Positions 63,690-64,000 of a stretch of 64,000 bases of DNA are shown in pieces. The position numbers and the translations under genes are program-made. Source of the stretch: Streptomyces ortus (GTDB taxonomy: Bacteria; Actinomycetota; Actinomycetes; Streptomycetales; Streptomycetaceae); contig NZ_JAIFZO010000001.1 in the NCBI RefSeq assembly GCF_026341275.1, forward strand, positions 263,910 to 327,909, given 5' to 3'. The notes beneath the pieces were generated by a model. The model had not been told where the DNA came from, made no database searches, and saw nothing but the letters and a program-made list of their open reading frames with translations. The stretch's first letter is position 1; each line of letters opens with the position of its first letter.

Positions 63690-64000
63690 CTACTCGGCGG
63701 GTGGCAGCGGGCCGAGGACCGGATTGGTCAGATGCTGGTAGATGATCGAGGTGCGGAAGGCGACGATCTCGCGGCGGTTGGTGAACTGGTCCAGGAGAAA
63801 GGCGTGCAGGTGGTCGATGTCCTGGGCCGTGACATGCACGAGGAAGTCGTCGCTCCCGGCCATCGTGTACACCGAGACGACCTCCGGCAGTTGCGTCACC
63901 GACCGCTCGAACGCGGTGACGACGTCCCGTCGCAGCGGGCGTACCTGTGTGAACACCATCGCCTGGACCGAGCGGTTGAGGGCCTTGAAGGAGACCTCGG
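63690..64000 (-). CDS. Lrp/AsnC family regulator, C-terminal part (right edge)
   Basis: The frame is open to base 64000, so the gene continues beyond the window; 102 residues are visible. They form the RAM/AsnC ligand domain: SFKALNRSVQAMVFTQVRP, VVSVYTMAGSDDFLVHVTAQD, TSIIYQHLTNPVLGP. The N-terminal HTH is outside. An ATG at 63959 is internal to the conserved domain and is not the start. Same strand as the epoxide hydrolase it precedes. Confidence 0.85.
   Translation of the reverse strand, partial: EVSFKALNRSVQAMVFTQVRPLRRDVVTAFERSVTQLPEVVSVYTMAGSDDFLVHVTAQDIDHLHAFLLDQFTNRREIVAFRTSIIYQHLTNPVLGPLPPAE

Overview
The window reads as chromosomal DNA from a Streptomyces or a very close actinomycete. 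GC is very high, GTG starts are common (one TTG start is also likely), genes are tightly packed, and the gene content is typical: LAL-type LuxR regulators, 2-methylisoborneol genes, paaABCDE, many TetR/Lrp regulators, and DUF305 and LVIVD proteins. No rRNA, tRNA, IS element or CRISPR array was seen. All calls come from reading the sequence; no database search was run.

Left part (1-13.1 kb): one gene open at the left edge encodes at least 4,362 residues of a giant modular protein. It has degenerate OTU-like segments, a Lys/Asp/Ser/Pro linker, then 13 metallopeptidase-like modules of two kinds. Type A has HEIGLHPLA (8 copies) and type B has HELT/SHQLGLRDEY (5 copies), in the order A B | AABAB | AABAB | A. 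The two AABAB blocks are a roughly 4.4-kb higher-order duplication. It resembles the very large polymorphic-toxin-like proteins of Streptomyces.

13.2-28.5 kb: an alpha/beta hydrolase with a divergent TetR gene, a relic of an acyl-CoA dehydrogenase, an orphan LuxR regulator, a membrane-anchored protein of unknown role, a divergent pair of large ATPase (LAL) regulators, a cytochrome P450, a glucosidase-like GH protein and a TetR regulator.

28.8-33.7 kb: a translationally coupled molybdenum hydroxylase operon (2Fe-2S, FAD/4Fe-4S, molybdopterin subunits, XdhC chaperone), facing the TetR gene across three inverted repeats.

33.7-37.2 kb (minus strand): EshA-like family 2B encapsulin shell, 2-methylisoborneol synthase and geranyl diphosphate C-methyltransferase. 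This is a complete odorant pathway with its presumed protein nanocompartment. 37.6-41.5 kb: paaABCDE, the phenylacetyl-CoA epoxidase operon.

41.6-64 kb: mostly housekeeping and accessory genes. They include FprA with iron-box-like sequences, an SDR/TetR pair with three copies of one operator, Lrp, FUSC, lactonase, a chelatase-like protein, a BadF-type kinase coupled to ung, a BNR-repeat protein, an OYE/ArsR divergent pair with two matching operators, a purine-permease relic, a second FprA-like reductase, a divergent DUF305 lipoprotein/LVIVD secreted pair, TetR, DUF2630, HAD, epoxide hydrolase and a right-truncated Lrp gene. Several convergent gene pairs are separated by near-perfect hairpin terminators.
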